From Candidatus Altimarinota bacterium (GTDB lineage Bacteria; Patescibacteriota; Gracilibacteria; Absconditabacterales; Absconditicoccaceae): DNA of 50,860 bases. Shown here in pieces: positions 29,184 through 39,800 of the stretch. Position 1 is the stretch's first letter, and each line of letters begins with the position of its first letter. The stretch is taken from contig JALTWR010000011.1 of NCBI GenBank assembly GCA_027046965.1, positions 1-50,860 of the forward strand, in the 5' to 3' direction. Below the pieces are notes generated by a model. That model was not told the origin of the DNA and made no database searches. It was given only the letters and a program-made list of their open reading frames with translations. The position numbers were made by a program, and so were the translations under genes.

Positions 29184-30370
29184 AATTTCTCCTTTAATAT
29201 ATAAATACCCTCTTTTTTTCTCTCTACAGGCAAAATATTTCTAAGGAATATTGGTATTTTATTTTTTTTAATCCACTTTGAAACAGATAATCACGAAGCC
29301 AGCATTTCTCCGCCGTGCGGAGGCAAACAAGTAACTCCATACATTTTTTCCATATCTTGAGGTGTTGCTCAATTATGCCAAAACTTGTAGGGCCCTTTTA
29401 TTAAGTATAATATTTGATCGTGTTTTATCAAATTTCGTCCTTTAAAGTATTTTGTCCCTCTTTTTGTTGCAATGATAAATACTAATAACTCTCTCAAAAG
29501 GTTTTGAGTAATATCTTGATATGCCTCTATATTTTTTAAAAGATTTTGCAGCCTCCCAACATCAAACTCCAAAGGATCTATAATAGCCTTAAATCATAAA
29601 TATTTTTTGCCTCCAATCCAAATATCTGGTAAAGGAATTAAATCTACTGGAAAACTTCCTTCAATTTTTTGCTCTAATTCTTTGTAAACTTGTTTCCAAG
29701 AATGATAAAAAAGGTCCTTTTTAAAAGCATACTTGTCAAAAAATTGCATCATATATTCTCTCACTAAATTTCTTTTAGAAACGGTAATATCTTTATTTGT
29801 GCTATCTTCAAAAAAACTAATTCAATAGTCTTTTAAAAAAACTCTAATCTCTTCCCTCGATATATCAAGCAGAGGTCTAATTACTGCTTTTATTTTCTTA
29901 TCATCTGGTTGATAATCGATTTTTTTCATGTTCAAAAATCATTTTATTCCTGTGCCTCTTAAAATATTTAAAATGGTCGTTTCTATCCTATCTGTAAGGT
30001 TGTGTCACAAAAACAATAAAGAAGGCTGAACCTGTTCTTGAGCTATGCTTTCAAAGAACCTCTGCCTTTCATTTCTCATTTCATCCTCAGAAAGCTTACC
30101 TTTGTTCAATTTATGTACACGCACATCAAAAACCTTGCCCCATTTTTTTTGTATCTGTCGTTGCTCATAACTAGCCTCCTTCCTTTGGCCATGATCAACA
30201 TTTGCCAATATAATTTTCGAAGGAGAAATTATTTTTTTTTCTAATAAATTTTCAATTATCCATGCCAAAAGAGTACTATCTCCTCAGCCTGAAATTCCTA
30301 AAATTCGTACATGGTCGGGAAATTTTGCTTCCACTGCTGTCAAAAAGCCTTCAATTTTGCCTAATTCCAT
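29168..30370 (-). CDS. tilS: tRNA(Ile)-lysidine synthetase
   Basis: TilS converts C34 of tRNA-Ile(CAU) to lysidine with ATP and lysine. The 400-residue product has the PP-loop ILGISGGGDSTLLAW (normally SGGxDS; one Gly is UGA), VDHGQRKEASYE, HNLTDRIETTILNILRGTGI (family HHxxDQxET with changes), and PLLDISREEI. The C-terminal half is less conserved and ends with a PPHGGE...VSKWIKKNKIP block matching the TilS C-terminal domain. The gene uses many UGA codons. It overlaps the downstream gene by 16 nt. Stop TAA. Confidence 0.93.
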
Positions 30371-30453
30371 TGTTGCATATTTAGTAATATTGAATTGATG
30401 TATTTTTTTAGTAAACTTATCTTTTGTTAATTTTATAAGTATTTGAAGGCAAA

Positions 30454-30951
30454 ATGAAAGATTTTGGCTATATTATTAAAATATCTGATTTGCTATTAAA
30501 TCCCGGAAAAAAAGATATTATAAAATTTGACAACAAATTTACAAAAAAGATTCCAAACTTAACAAATAAAGGCATCAAAGGAGAAGTACATTTAGAATGA
30601 TTAAACTCTGGAGAGATAAAAGTGACGTTGAAAAATATTCATGCCTCTTTAAAAGATACTTGTGGAACTTGCTGAGAAGGTTTTGAAAGAGAAGTAATAG
30701 TTCCCTTCTTTGATACAAAGTTTGTTCTTCCCTCTAGGCACCACAATATTACTGAACAAATCCATGACGAAGAATTTATAATAAATACCAAAAACGAAAC
30801 TATAGACATAGAAGATTTAGTGGTGCAAAGCATCTTACTACAAGAACCTTTGGTATCTCGTTGTCCTACCCATTTTCAATGTTCAGATGAAATTGAGTTA
30901 GAGCAAGAAGAAACAAATTTTGGAGGCACAATAGTGTTTAAAAAATGATAA
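30454..30951 (+). CDS. DUF177/YceD family protein
   Basis: A 165-residue protein resembling the YceD/DUF177 family, which is linked to 23S rRNA accumulation and often precedes rpmF. The key segment is DTCGTCGEGFEREVIVPF, with the C-x2-C followed by the aromatic and basic pattern of the family, and a second Cys pair in SRCPTHFQCSDE may complete a metal site. No rpmF follows here. It ends UGA-UAA: the UGA would be the stop in the standard code but is read as a last Gly. The family call is by motif only. Confidence 0.7.
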
Positions 30952-31149
30952 AATGTTGAAAAAAAGTTTATTTATCTGCATTTTTTCTACAGATTATTAA
31001 CAAATTAACATCCTTTTGAAAAAATAAATATATGATCACATGCCAAATTAACCCTTTATTAATAAAACTGAAGAAACTTTTTAAACAATTCTTTATTATT
31101 ATTGTTATTTTATTATATTAGTTTATATTTTATATAGTCTAAATACATA
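30952..31149. other. AT-rich intergenic stretch
   Basis: About 200 nt, very AT-rich. It holds short T and A runs and a TATATAGTCTAAATACA stretch just before the next ATG that may include a promoter, but I see no clear -35 box, hairpin or reading frame. Confidence 0.5.
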
Positions 31150-32124
31150 ATGTGGAATATTTTATTTATTTTATTGGGATTAGGGCTAAGCATAAGTGGA
31201 TATTGATTTCCATATTCTACTCTTGTATGTGTGTTTGCTTGATTGGGAATAATTTTACCTTTAATCTTAAGAGTTAATATTTGGGAAATTTTAAAAAATG
31301 TAAAATCTTACAAAAAGGAAATATTTTTTTCTATTTTAATAAATTTTGCTATTCGACCATTAATAGCTTTTGTAATAGGTAGTTATTTATTTGATCTTTC
31401 TGCCTTTCAATTAAAGTGATTAATTTTACTTTCAATATTGCCAGGAGGAGGCCTTTTGCTTTATTGGGTTAAAAAAAGTGGATGAGATATTAGAGAAGCC
31501 TTTTTACTATTTTTGATTAATTTTGTATTTTTTTCGTTAATATATTATTTTAGCATTAATTTTTGGAGCTTTGGTAGTGCTCAAAGTCTCTACATTTGTG
31601 CATTTGAGGAGGTGGGTATTGATTCTATTTCATGTTTTGCTCCTGACGGTAAAATCAACCCAATAGCTCCTTTAATGGTATTAATTATTGTGCCTTTATT
31701 TTTAGCTTTTTTCATTGAATATTTTTTTGGCAATTCATTAAAAGGTAAAGAAAAGATATTGGCCAATATATCAAAAATATCTACGAGCTTAGTTCTTTTT
31801 TATATTTTTGGACTTAAGGACGTGGGAGTTTATCTTAAACAACATTTTTGGGAATCCTTGACATTGTTTTGGCCAGTGTTAGTTCTCTATCTGGTAATGC
31901 TATGAGTAGCTAAATATTTTAGTACTTTCTTTGAGGGGAATAAGAGGATTTCTGTGTTTTGGATTAGTGTTACCCGCTTTATAATGTTAGGCGTATTTTT
32001 TGTAGTTCCTTGGATTTGAGTTGGTTGAGAAAAAGTTTTACCCTTGTTTTTATGGGCATTTGTTGTACAAATCTTGATTAATTTATTAGTTTCTCATCTT
32101 GAATATAAATGAAAATCTGGTTAG
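31150..32124 (+). CDS. polytopic membrane transporter, BASS/ACR3-like
   Basis: A 324-residue protein with about nine or ten hydrophobic segments. INFAIRPLIAFVIGSYLF and LILLSILPGGGLLLYWV followed by KKSGGD have the pattern of the bile acid:sodium symporter/arsenite permease (BASS/ACR3) fold, where a glycine-rich P-G-G loop lies in the crossover helix. A hydrophilic, Cys-containing loop (CAFEEVGIDSISCFAPDGK) is predicted outside. Substrate unknown. UGA codons give eight or so glycines. Its last 16 nt overlap trmD. Stop TAG. Confidence 0.55.
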
Positions 32125-32813
32125 TTAGCATTTTCCCTCAAATATATAAGTCTTTTTTGGATACTTCTTTGGTACATAAGGCAATTCAAAGGTGATCAGT
32201 GGAAATATTTTTAACTAATCCAAGAGATTTTTGTAAAGATAAACACAAGCAGATAGATGATTATCCATATGGAGGATGATCTGGGATGGTTTTGAAAGCG
32301 AAACCTTTTATTGATGCAGTTGAAGATATAATCGGTAAATACATTAAAACTGAAAACTTTAAAATAGTATATCTGTCCCCCTCAAAGGCATTCTTTTCTC
32401 AAAAAAGAGCTCATCAATATGCTAAATTAGAAAGTCTCATATTGATTAGTGGTAGATATGAGGGAATAGATTTTCGTTTTGAGCAATATTTATCACAAAA
32501 ATACTCTAAAAAATTTGAAAAAGTCTCAATAGGGCCTTATATTACTATGGGTGGAGAGGTGCCTTCTATGGTTGTCGTGGAAAGTGTCATTAGGCTTTTA
32601 GATGGAGTGATAGGGGATCAAAATAGTGTAGTTGAGGAAAGCTATTCAGATTCTAAGCATACCTATTTAGAATATCCTCAGTACACTAGACCTGTTGAAG
32701 TATACGGCTTAAAAGTCCCTTCTGTATTATTGGGCGGGAATCATAGCCAAATAAAAAAATGGAGAGAAGAAAACTCTTCTCAAATAGATGTAGACAAAGG
32801 CCTGTCTACATAG
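32109..32813 (+). CDS. trmD: tRNA (guanine-37-N1) methyltransferase
   Basis: TrmD is the SPOUT methyltransferase making m1G37, which prevents +1 frameshifting. The 234-residue product opens MKIWLVSIFPQIYKSF. IDDYPYGGGSGMVLKAKP has its third Gly from UGA, and the SAM knot is seen in YLSPSKAFFSQKRAHQ, LILISGRYEGIDFRF and SIGPYITMGGEVPSMVVVES. VVEESYSDSKHTYLEYPQYT, VPSVLLGGNHSQIKKWR are standard C-terminal motifs. The last residues, QIDVDKGLST, are encoded by a TGTCTA repeat cluster. It overlaps the transporter gene by 16 nt. Stop TAG. Confidence 0.96.
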
Positions 32814-32825
32814 TGTCTATGTTGT

Positions 32826-33536
32826 CTAGTATTTTTCAAAAACAATGTTTTGCTTGGGTGTTTTGTAGTCGTTAATTAGTTTAGAAGTGATGTCCTCTAC
32901 CATTTGTGGTTTACCGCACAAATAGGTTTTGAAATTTGTCCCTAAAAATTTTATAGCAGAATCTAGTCCTTGTTGGATATATCCTTTTTGGAAGCCTTCT
33001 TTGTTTTCTCTAGATAGAAAAAATTGATTATAAATCTTTGTGGATTCAAAAGATTTTATCTTATTTATCACTTGTGGAACTAAAAAGTCAGATGTTCTTT
33101 CTCAATATAAAAAGGCAATTTTTTGAAAGTTGTTTTTTTCTATTAGTGCTTGATAGATGGAAAATATGGGGGAGAGCCCACTTCCAATGGCTATAAGCAA
33201 TAAGTTTTGAGCGTTTTCATCTAGTTTCATATGACCGAGAGGGCCTATGGCTTTTAGATTATCTTTGGGTTGGATTTTCTTTACTAAGTAATTTGACATT
33301 CCATTTTCTGAAACACGCTTCACGATAGTTCCTATAACCCCTTCTTTTTGTAATTGAGATCTTGTTGTGGCGATACTATAGGCTCTTTTTATAGGCTTGG
33401 AGTCGATATCCTTTTCTAGAAGCAGGAATTGACCTTCTGCAAAGTCAATAAATTCAGATGGTTTGAATAGAATATATGCCACTTCTTTGTTCGGCGAAAA
33501 GAAAGAATAATAATGCGTTAATGTAAATTTTTTCAC
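32826..33536 (-). CDS. ferredoxin-NADP reductase-like flavoprotein
   Basis: A 236-residue protein of the ferredoxin-NADP(H) reductase superfamily. The FAD domain has FAEGQFLLLEKD and RAYSIATTRSQ (R-x-Y-S motif), then KAIGPLGHMKLDE. The NAD(P) domain has LLLIAIGSGLSPIFSIYQAL, AFLYGERTSDFL (Gly = UGA) and YLCGKPQMVEDI, ending IVFEKY with the usual terminal Tyr. No iron-sulfur domain is attached, so a separate electron carrier is needed. GTG at 33536 is the best start, since an open frame further upstream would run through tRNA-Ser. It is 24 nt downstream of that tRNA on the same strand. Stop TAG. Confidence 0.88.
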
Positions 33537-33560
33537 TTTACTAATATTTGTTTGTAAATC

Positions 33561-33648
33561 CGGTGAGGGGGGGATTCGAACCCCCGTCCCGCAAAAAGCG
33601 GGAACACGCTCTCCAGGCGTGCGCCTTAAACCGCTCGGCCACCTCACC
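33561..33648 (-). tRNA. tRNA-Ser (anticodon GGA)
   Basis: Acceptor GGTGAGG/CCTCACC, anticodon arm CACGC-CTGGAGA-GCGTG with anticodon GGA, long class II variable arm (CCCGC-TTTTT-GCGGG), T loop TTCGAAT. Discriminator G; CCA not encoded. It probably shares a transcript with the reductase gene. Confidence 0.95.
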
Positions 33649-33660
33649 TGATGCCTAAAT

Positions 33661-33688
33661 ACCATAATAAAAATATTCAAAAATGCAA
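33661..33688 (-). promoter_or_regulatory. promoter of tRNA-Ser
   Basis: Minus strand TTGCAT (33683-33688), 16-nt spacer, TATGGT (33661-33666), ending 12 nt before the tRNA. Confidence 0.5.
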
Positions 33689-33718
33689 TACTAAACCTGT
33701 TGATTTAGTGCTTGAATC

Positions 33719-33747
33719 TTGCAAAAAATAGGGAAATAAAGTAATAT
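33719..33747 (+). promoter_or_regulatory. putative promoter of the giant-protein operon
   Basis: TTGCAA (33719-33724), 17-nt spacer, TAATAT (33742-33747), 55 nt before the ATG. A TATAAT also occurs three bases later but with too long a spacer. Weak but the only candidate in this gap. Confidence 0.35.
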
Positions 33748-33802
33748 AATTAAGTAATATCTTAAAGGACCATATTCACTTGGTAATAACAAATATGATT
33801 GG

Positions 33803-36800
33803 ATGAGTTGGAGGAAAATAAAAATTGTGGCCTTATTGACCCTAGCGATATTTGTAATCCATCAATTTTTGGGAGGAGGTTTTTGGTTTTTTGATGATTT
33901 GATTAAAAAGACTTATGCGGAGGAACAACTTGACAAGCAAGATATTGTTTTGGTACTTGTCGACAACAATCTTTATGGGGATCTAAAAGAAGAGCTGACC
34001 CGATATGGTGTAGACTACATTCAGACACAAAATCCTAATACAATAGCTTTGATTTTACCGATAGATCCTAAAGAACCAGCGATAGAGATATTAAAAATTA
34101 TCCAAAATCTTTATTTTGCTGGTATTGAGAGTCAACCGTCTTCTTTAAAAGGGATTGTATTAATTGGGGAGCTGCCCTTACCTGTTGTTAATGATGAAGG
34201 TGTGATATTTCCCACCATATGGCCTTATGTTGATTTAAAAAATGCAGAATTTGTGTATCAAAAGTCGAATAGATATTTTGTCCCTACTCATCAATGAGAC
34301 AAAAAAGCGGAAATTTGGCATGGACGGATTTTGATGGAAAATATTCAAGATTATAAAAATTATTTTTTGAAATTAAAAAGTTCCAAAGAGTCGGCCAATT
34401 TTGTAAATGATAAAATATGGTATGATAACTTTTTGTTGGATAGCAACACTTTTAATCCCCAAAATTTCAAACTGTATTTGCTGGGACAGATATTTGCCCA
34501 AGATAGGGCCTACCATAGATATTCAGACAAGTTATTAACACTGCTCCAAAATCTATTTTCTAAAGATGTTGCGAAAAAATTAGACGATGTGACATCTGAT
34601 ATCACGCATTATATTTCTCAGGAAGATGACATTGTTCAGACAGCTGATGAATATATGAATAGATATGTAGATAAGTCTAAAGAAGCCTTATCCAGGATAA
34701 AGGATTATGCCAATACCACATTAACACAACTTGAAAAATATATTTCTCAGGATGTTCAAATAAATGTTCCTACTTATCAAGAATTTTTATTTGCAGAAAA
34801 AAACTATTTTAAATCTTTTAATGAAAGCTTTGGTTCATCAAGGAATGATAATTTGGTAAGAGATCTTGAGGCATTATGATATAATGATTTTTGAAAAGTT
34901 GATAGTACAGCTAAGTTTATGGATATAAACTGGGCCAAAATACTGAATTTGTATAATCAACAATTAGAGGAAAGTATCAAAGAGCAAGCTTATGAATATG
35001 CTTTGAAGGATTTGGTGCCAAGAGGATATGTTCATCGGGAATGAAAATCGTTAAGATGTGTTTATGATACAGAAAGAGATATTGAAAGAACTAGCAGAAA
35101 TCTTGCATTATATCAGGAATATTCTGGGTATTACTTTGGGGCTTCTGTAAAAAATCTTACTACACCACTGCCCTTTTATTTTGGAGATTTCTGGAGTGGA
35201 AATATTGAGGAGACTAATTATGGGTTTGGAGGAGAGTCTGTAGGGGCATTAAAATGGTTTTTAGCTCAACAGGTCGAAGCTAATAGGTGATATAACCTCC
35301 TTAATATTGAAAAAGATCAAAAAGATGCAGAGGCAGCTATGGAAAACAATTGTTTGTCTAAACGAATATTAACTGCTCGGGGAGGGGCTACGCCTTTGAA
35401 CCTGGATGATGACCAGACCTTGAAAGACTTTTTACCAAATTTGATGTTTTCAGACATATTTGATAGAGGAGGTATGAAGGTGAGCACAAATGAACATCTT
35501 AATGATTTTAGAGGATTCAAAGATTATATATATCTTAATTTTGTAAGGAATCGTCCTGGAGGCTCTTTTGTTTTTGAACGTGATCCATGTGCTCGCAATA
35601 CATCTAATCCTTATAAAAGAGCCAAAGATGTTGATTTTTTTGTAGAAGCGGTAAAAAAGTATGAGCAAGATGCGACTTCAGACGATTCTAGTACGCGTAT
35701 AAATATTTTTAGTTGAGATAAGTTAGTTGCTAGTCGGTGGACAGGGGCAATAATTTCTTATGGATGTTCAGATATTGATGTTGTCGAGAAATATTCTGAA
35801 AAGTACTCACAGTATGATTACAAAATATTCCCTACTGTAATTTTGCACGATCATCCTACTCAAAAAGACATAGCAGAGATTAATCCTGTAACTTTGGATA
35901 GAGGGATAGACGAAAAAAGAGGGGTGTCTTTTAAAGGCGTTGGAGGGGATTTTTTAAGATGGGATTTCCCTAATCTTTTGGAGGTGCAGGTCTTTACAGG
36001 GGGACAAGGTGTGTATGTTCTAAAGGATCCTAAACAGATAGAAGAATCAATCAAAAAATATTTGCGTCACAAAACGGCAGAATACAATCGTTACTTACAA
36101 GAGCAACTTAATAAAAAAGAAGATTATATTGCTTTGTACAAAACTTGATTTAGTTTGTTAGCTTCTGTGGATCCAAAGCTGGTGCCTTTTGACTATGAGT
36201 TGTTGCCGGAAGAATTTTTGATAAAAACACTAGGAGAGGAAAAAATAAAAGAAATTGCACATATTTTGTGGCTGCAAAACCAATGATGGGATAGTTTAAA
36301 TGTCTCTGGAAGCACTGTGAATGATATAATAAACAGTTTCCTCGCACAATACAATATAGAAAAAAAGGTTTTAAGTTTAATACAAACTTACTTGTATTTT
36401 GATAAAGAAAGTTATTTACCAGCTTATCAACGCTGATGATATCAAATTGGAGTATGGGTAGGCGAACCAAATTATTGGCAAGATGTAACTGATTTTAGTC
36501 AAGACAAAAATTATAGTTTCTTGGAAAAATTGATAAAAGACAACAAAGATAAAGACCTGTCTTCTTATACGTCACCTGCAAACATTTCAGAGTTATTGCA
36601 GACACAAACAAACTTGGCTGATGATGCCTGCGGCATCCCTCCAGATGGTAAAGTTTCTATATGGGAATGGATGGGCAAAATTTCTTGTCGGCTTAATCAA
36701 ATTTCATCTTTTTCATCAGAGGATGTAATAAAGATAACGCCAAATCAATGTAAAATAAAAGTAGGGGGAGCTACATCAGGAGTTTATAAGAACTTTGAAA

Positions 36801-39800
36801 AATTAAAAGAATTAGGAGTTGAGGAATTATTGGTAGATGAGCAACCTTTAAATTGAAAGTGAAAAATAGTTTTAACTACCTCTAAACCAGTAGTTTTTAA
36901 GATTGTTTCTAGTTGATGATGTGTAGAAATTCAAAATGTTAATAGTTGTGATCAACAAATTGAAATTAAGCTAAATGGGCAGGAGCAGGTTCCCTTTACA
37001 GTGATTTCTACACCAAATGGAGCAGTAACTCTTCAAATGAATTTATGCGATGATAACAATGATAATTGCATAGACATAAACAAAAAGATAATTATCCCTG
37101 CTTCTCCGCACGCTTTGGCTTTAGAAGTGTCGCCTTCTGTCGTTCCTCTTTGAGGGCAAGCACAAGTATATGTGAAGCTTTTGGATGACAATGGCAATCA
37201 AATTAGGTATTTGGTTCAACCAATTAAATTGCAAACATCTTTAGGAGATTTAATTTCTTGGTTGGGAGAAAAGGGTGATAATATAGAGATATACGATGTA
37301 GAGAAACCAATAATTGTAGACTTTAGTAAATTATGAGCTTCAACTCCAGGGGAAACTGTAGTTTTAAAAGCCAGCTATTGAGATCTACAAATTCAAAAAC
37401 AAATAAAAATTAGTGATATTGATGCTTCTTTGAAGTCGCTTGAAATTGTGTCAGGGAATTATCAACAATCAGATATGCAACTTTGGAAGGGGAAAATATA
37501 TTTAAATATATGAAGCTCGCCATATTCTTATTTTGTAAAACTCTCTTCCAAGGAAGGGAGAGTTGTTCCAGGTGTTTTGAGCGGACAAAATTTCATCCCT
37601 CAAGAAATTTTTGCAATTCCAGAGCAAGGGAAAGAGATAGCTATTTTGCGTATTCCCTATGAGGACACTGAAGAATTAGTTGTTGATATCGCAGGACAAA
37701 AAAAAGTTTTGCAAAAGTTTGATCCCTTAATATGACCACCTTTTAAAGTCGTATTAAGTGGTCCAACTCAGCTAAAGCAAAAAAACAATTTTAATGTAGA
37801 GATAGTTGACAGACGAGGAAATAAAGTAAGAGACAAAACTGTGTTAGAAGTATATGGCTCTTCTAACCTGTCTTTCCCAGCAACGGTGGTGGCTGTAGAT
37901 GGAAAGGCGACAATTCCTGTGCTGCCTAGGGGTGTAGGCAAAGCTTGGCTAGGGGTTAAGATAAGATGAGATGATGAAACACTTCCTGCCATCAAACAGC
38001 TACAAATTTTAGATGATTCATATATAGATTTTTGACGTTTAAATATTGCTTATTTTAATCGGTTTGGTGTGGGGGGAGGTAATATATGGGGGTATTTGGA
38101 TAAAAAGTATAAAGCTCCTATGGAGTTTTTGGGCAAGTCTGATAAAGGAATTGCGTTTACAACCATGCTAGTTTCTCCTAGCAACTTAAAGAAAAGTGCG
38201 GTTATATTGAGTGATACACAGGTGTTAACTAGGCAAAAAGTGATTTTGCAGGGATGAAACAAAACAATGCTTTTGTGAAAATGATGGAAACTACCGGTTA
38301 GAATAAAAATGTTTGATGCATATTTGAGCAGTGTAGGAAAGGCTATGTGATTGTCAGAAGAAGCCAATAGCATATTAAAATGACAAGAAAAAATAATATC
38401 TTATAAAGATGGAAATTTGGATATATGAGAAGGTGTGAAACTAGAAATTAGAAACAATAAGGGTTATATAATTTATCAATGACGTGAAATATGAGGATTC
38501 AGTGTAAAATTTGATAATATTTTGCAAAATGAACCTATTGTTTTGACTCAACATCTTACTGCTATAATAGGTCGGGCTGAAGGAACCACAAATTGAGAAA
38601 AATGATGGGTTATCTTGGATGACACAGTTCCTTATCAAAAGCTTTATTCCAAGGGAGTTGAAGGAGTTTCCAAAGAAAATCCATATCCTGTAGGTTTTAG
38701 AGAGTGATTCAAAAATATATCATATTTTGTGTGAGGAAATTCTATTTGAGAGGCTACTAAGCCATTTCAAACACCATTTTTGATAAACTTTTGAGATCCA
38801 TTATTTAAAAATAATTTTGATAAGTCATTGGTCAGCAATACTAGATATAGTAGGGCTTTATGACAAAACGTGTTTTTTGATGAAGAAAACATAGCATCTG
38901 TGGATGTAGGAGACTTTAATAATGATGGTCTTGATGATCTGTTTGTGTTCAAAATGAACGGTGAGGTTAAACTTCTTAAAAATTATTGATGAAAAAGTCC
39001 ACAGGCATTTGAAGAGTTGTGAAATCTCATAAAGCTTCCAATGCCTATTGTAAAGTGATGGGTTGGTAGTGTGGATGGAGATTGATTTGAGGATATTATA
39101 ATAAAAACTAAAGAATGAGATTTATTTGTTTTCTTTAATCATAGAGGAATCATAGAGATTGATCCATATCCTTTGTGTTTTGGAGAGGATAAAACCAACA
39201 TTTCCCAACTTTTTGTGGATGATTTTGATGGAGATTGATTTGAGGATGTTTTGATAAATAGCAAAGTTAATGGTATTAGATTGTTTTATGGCTGAAGAGA
39301 CACCCCCTTTGTTTCAGAGGATCCTAAAGAATGTAAAATAAAAAATAAAATTGATGTTAAGACTTTGAAAAGCTGGGAGATCTTGCTGGATAGCTCCATT
39401 AAAAAGGATCTTTCTATTATCCGTTGGCAATGACTTGAGACCCCAACCAAAGATTCTCCGGAAGAAGTTAAAAATATATTAAATTGAGGGATCGAAAATG
39501 CTCAAAATTTGTATGAACCTATAAATAGGTTAGGCTGGCCTTGGAAATTTATTTTACCACCAATTATGATCCCCTCTTTGTATAATTGATATATGAAGCA
39601 GACGCCTTCATTACCAGCTCAATTTACGGAAGATGTTTGGAAAGCTCAGGATATGAATTTATCTTATGGTGTTGAACAATTGAAATATACATTACTTCCA
39701 TCTAAGTTTGGATTTGAAGAAGACAAGCAACAGTGAGATGACGTAGCATTTGCGAATATTATTTATCTGACATGAACAGACCCTTTTGAAGTTTGGAAGT

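Noticed and set aside
33102-33680. Open frame running through tRNA-Ser into the reductase
   Set aside because: The first part translates the tRNA gene; the GTG at 33536 after the tRNA is the plausible start.
33803-34320. Gingipain (C25) protease at the start of the giant protein
   Set aside because: Only the general pattern LIGELPLP...WHGRI is similar; the catalytic His-Gly and Cys motifs are not visible, so no protease call is made.
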